From: Rubripirellula sp.
GTDB lineage: Bacteria > Planctomycetota > Planctomycetia > Pirellulales > Pirellulaceae
Reading direction: 5' to 3'
Length of the DNA: 14,034 nucleotides
Assembly: GCA_029287555.1 (NCBI GenBank)
Contig: JARFQX010000127.1
Location: 1 to 14,034, forward strand
Below are positions 12,616 through 14,034 of the stretch, in pieces. How positions within the stretch are numbered: position 1 is the first letter of the stretch; every line of letters begins with the position of its first letter. The notes beneath the pieces are model-generated. The model was given only the letters and a program-made list of their open reading frames with translations. It was not told where the DNA came from and ran no database searches. The position numbers were made by a program, and so were the translations under genes.

Positions 12616-14034
12616 GTGCTTCGGTTTTCTCCCATCCAATTTGGTAGCTGTGCCAAAAAGCGGACGTCGCGAAGTCACAAGCATGGCGTTGCGTCAGCTA
12701 GTGGACCCGATTCATTGCGAGAGGATTTCCGGCGTTACCTACCTTCCAAAGCCATCGGGGCAATCGGGCGGTTGCTTCAACGATGCTGTCTCCTTGCAGC
12801 GATCATCCTGCTTTCTTGGCCCAATCGGCTCATCGCGGGGAATCCGCTCGACGTCCAGTCCGCCCAGCGATTGGCGGGCATCGGGTCGCAAGGGGTGCTC
12901 CATTCCGCCCTGATCGAAGCCCCGGTTCTGGACTTGCCGACCACGCAGGCGACCACCGTCGAACGGCCAGAAGTCGATTCGACGAATGCTGCGATCGCTG
13001 ATCTCGAGCAGCAAGTCCTCGACCTTCAAACCCGACTGGATGATTCGACCGCCGGCGAGGCATCTGACGTGGGGATCGATATCGGTGGTGCCGTTCGATT
13101 CCAGTACACCGTGGAAGACTACGTTCGAGGGAATCCGAATCGAGGCGGCGACCTCGACTTCGACATCTTCCGAATCGATTTCGATGGGGAAATCGGTGGC
13201 GTCCTGCTATCGGCCCAGTACCGATGGTTCCAGTACATGAACGTGATCCACCACGCCTGGGCCGGCTATGATTTCAACGACCAATGGCAGGTCCAACTTG
13301 GCATCACCCGCGTGCCGTTTGGAAACCTACCCTTCAACTCCCACAACTTTTTCTTCAGCACCAACTACTACGTCGGATTGGAAGACGACTACGACGCCGG
13401 AATCAAGTTGGTCGGCCAGGACGAATCGCACGATTTCCGCGTCGCCTTCTTCAAGAATGATGAAATGGGAGGAATCGATGGCTTCGTTGACAATCGAACC
13501 GATCGGTACTCCTACGACGTGGTTGGAATCCGAGCGCCTGGCGAGGCCATCTTTGATCCGCCAGCGACGGAGATTGCGGAACACAATGGATGGGTCATGC
13601 GTTACACGTACGATCTGTGCGGATCGGACGTGGGCGCGTCATTCCTCGTCGGGCGATTCCGCGACCGAAATGTTTCACGCGGTAATCGCTGGGCCTACGC
13701 GGTGCATTCCAACACGACCATCGATCGATGGAACCTGCAATTTCAGTTCTCGGACTACGACTACGACGTTGACGACGCAGGCTTGCTGGTGGTCGGTGCT
13801 TACAGTTTCTACGACACCATTCCTGCTCGAGCCCGGCTATACACTGCCAATCTCGCCTATCGATTGCCAGTCCACTGCGGCCCCGTGACCGAGCTGTTGT
13901 TCTACAACGATTTCAACGTGATGGCCGATAAATCGGGAGGCTTGCAGGAGAACACGCTGCTGAACGTCGCTGGTGTGGCGGTCTCCGCTGGCGGGCTGTA
14001 CACGTTTTTCGATTTGCTCTCGGCGAAGAACCAG
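12616..14034 (+). CDS. Outer-membrane porin-like protein, N-terminal part (runs off right edge)
   Basis: 473 codons are visible with no stop, so the gene continues past the window. A signal peptide core (CCLLAAIILLSWPNRLIA, residues 57-74) is followed by a linker and a short coiled coil (IADLEQQVLDLQTRLDD, about 125-141), as in many trimeric porins. A beta-barrel part follows with alternating aromatic strands: VRFQYTVEDYV, IDFDGEIGGVLLSAQYRW, WQVQLGITRVPFG, YYVGLEDDYDAGIKLVG, LQFQFSDYDYDVDDAG. It most resembles phosphate-selective (OprO/OprP-like) porins, but selectivity cannot be inferred. GTG 12616 is chosen because AGGGAG (12602-12607) lies 8 bases upstream. It gives an unusually long 55-residue n-region, so a TTG at 12715 or 12772 remains possible. 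Confidence 0.78.
   Translation, partial: MLRFSPIQFGSCAKKRTSRSHKHGVASASGPDSLREDFRRYLPSKAIGAIGRLLQRCCLLAAIILLSWPNRLIAGNPLDVQSAQRLAGIGSQGVLHSALIEAPVLDLPTTQATTVERPEVDSTNAAIADLEQQVLDLQTRLDDSTAGEASDVGIDIGGAVRFQYTVEDYVRGNPNRGGDLDFDIFRIDFDGEIGGVLLSAQYRWFQYMNVIHHAWAGYDFNDQWQVQLGITRVPFGNLPFNSHNFFFSTNYYVGLEDDYDAGIKLVGQDESHDFRVAFFKNDEMGGIDGFVDNRTDRYSYDVVGIRAPGEAIFDPPATEIAEHNGWVMRYTYDLCGSDVGASFLVGRFRDRNVSRGNRWAYAVHSNTTIDRWNLQFQFSDYDYDVDDAGLLVVGAYSFYDTIPARARLYTANLAYRLPVHCGPVTELLFYNDFNVMADKSGGLQENTLLNVAGVAVSAGGLYTFFDLLSAKNQ

Noticed and set aside
13268..13888. Forward open frame of 206 codons rich in Thr and Ser
   Set aside because: It lies out of frame within the porin gene, whose frame gives clear beta-barrel strands. 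The Thr/Ser bias is a frame-shift artefact.

Overview
The window looks like a piece of a planctomycete chromosome, most likely from the Pirellulaceae (Rhodopirellula-like). This is inferred from family content, not from a marker gene. The supporting families are a PQQ-like beta-propeller secreted protein, a short secreted protein with a GSCGDWLAH / CDGPGCR pattern, a multihaem cytochrome-TPR protein beside a CRTAC1 (FG-GAP plus ASPIC/UnbV) protein, and an exosortase-type CAAX protease. Base composition is moderately GC-rich. Several genes appear to use GTG starts, and many starts have weak Shine-Dalgarno sequences. No rRNA, tRNA, CRISPR array, insertion sequence or phage gene was seen.

Layout. 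At the left edge is the 5' end of a secreted PQQ-like beta-propeller gene, reading leftward out of the window. A 408-base gap with a 19-bp tandem repeat follows. Next comes a tight rightward pair of a flavodoxin and a PAC2-family protein (706-2227). A roughly 1.1-kb stretch (2228-3303) holds only one small secreted-protein gene (2517-2912) and several strong inverted repeats. The centre is a translationally overlapping pair: a 961-residue membrane b/c-type cytochrome with TPRs (3304-6189) and a membrane-anchored CRTAC1 beta-propeller (6179-8053). Two rightward genes follow, a zinc-ribbon membrane protein and an AIM24-family protein (8253-9584).

The right third is a mosaic of short units. A leftward GTGA-overlapped pair encodes an HpcH/HpaI-type aldolase and a CPBP intramembrane protease (11127 down to 9608). 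A divergent 80-residue conserved-looking small protein (11236-11478) converges on a leftward exosortase-type CAAX protease (12163-11498). After a 450-base gap, the start of an outer-membrane porin-like gene runs off the right edge (12616-14034).

The most coherent system is the cytochrome/CRTAC1 pair. The sequence suggests a membrane-embedded b-type module with paired histidines, then five periplasmic c-type haems, then TPRs, co-translated with a single-pass-anchored FG-GAP propeller. An envelope electron-transfer complex is a reasonable inference; its donor and acceptor cannot be read from the sequence. Two coding regions here, the PQQ fragment and the porin fragment, run off the window edges and seem to start at GTG codons, so ATG-based gene calling could miss them.
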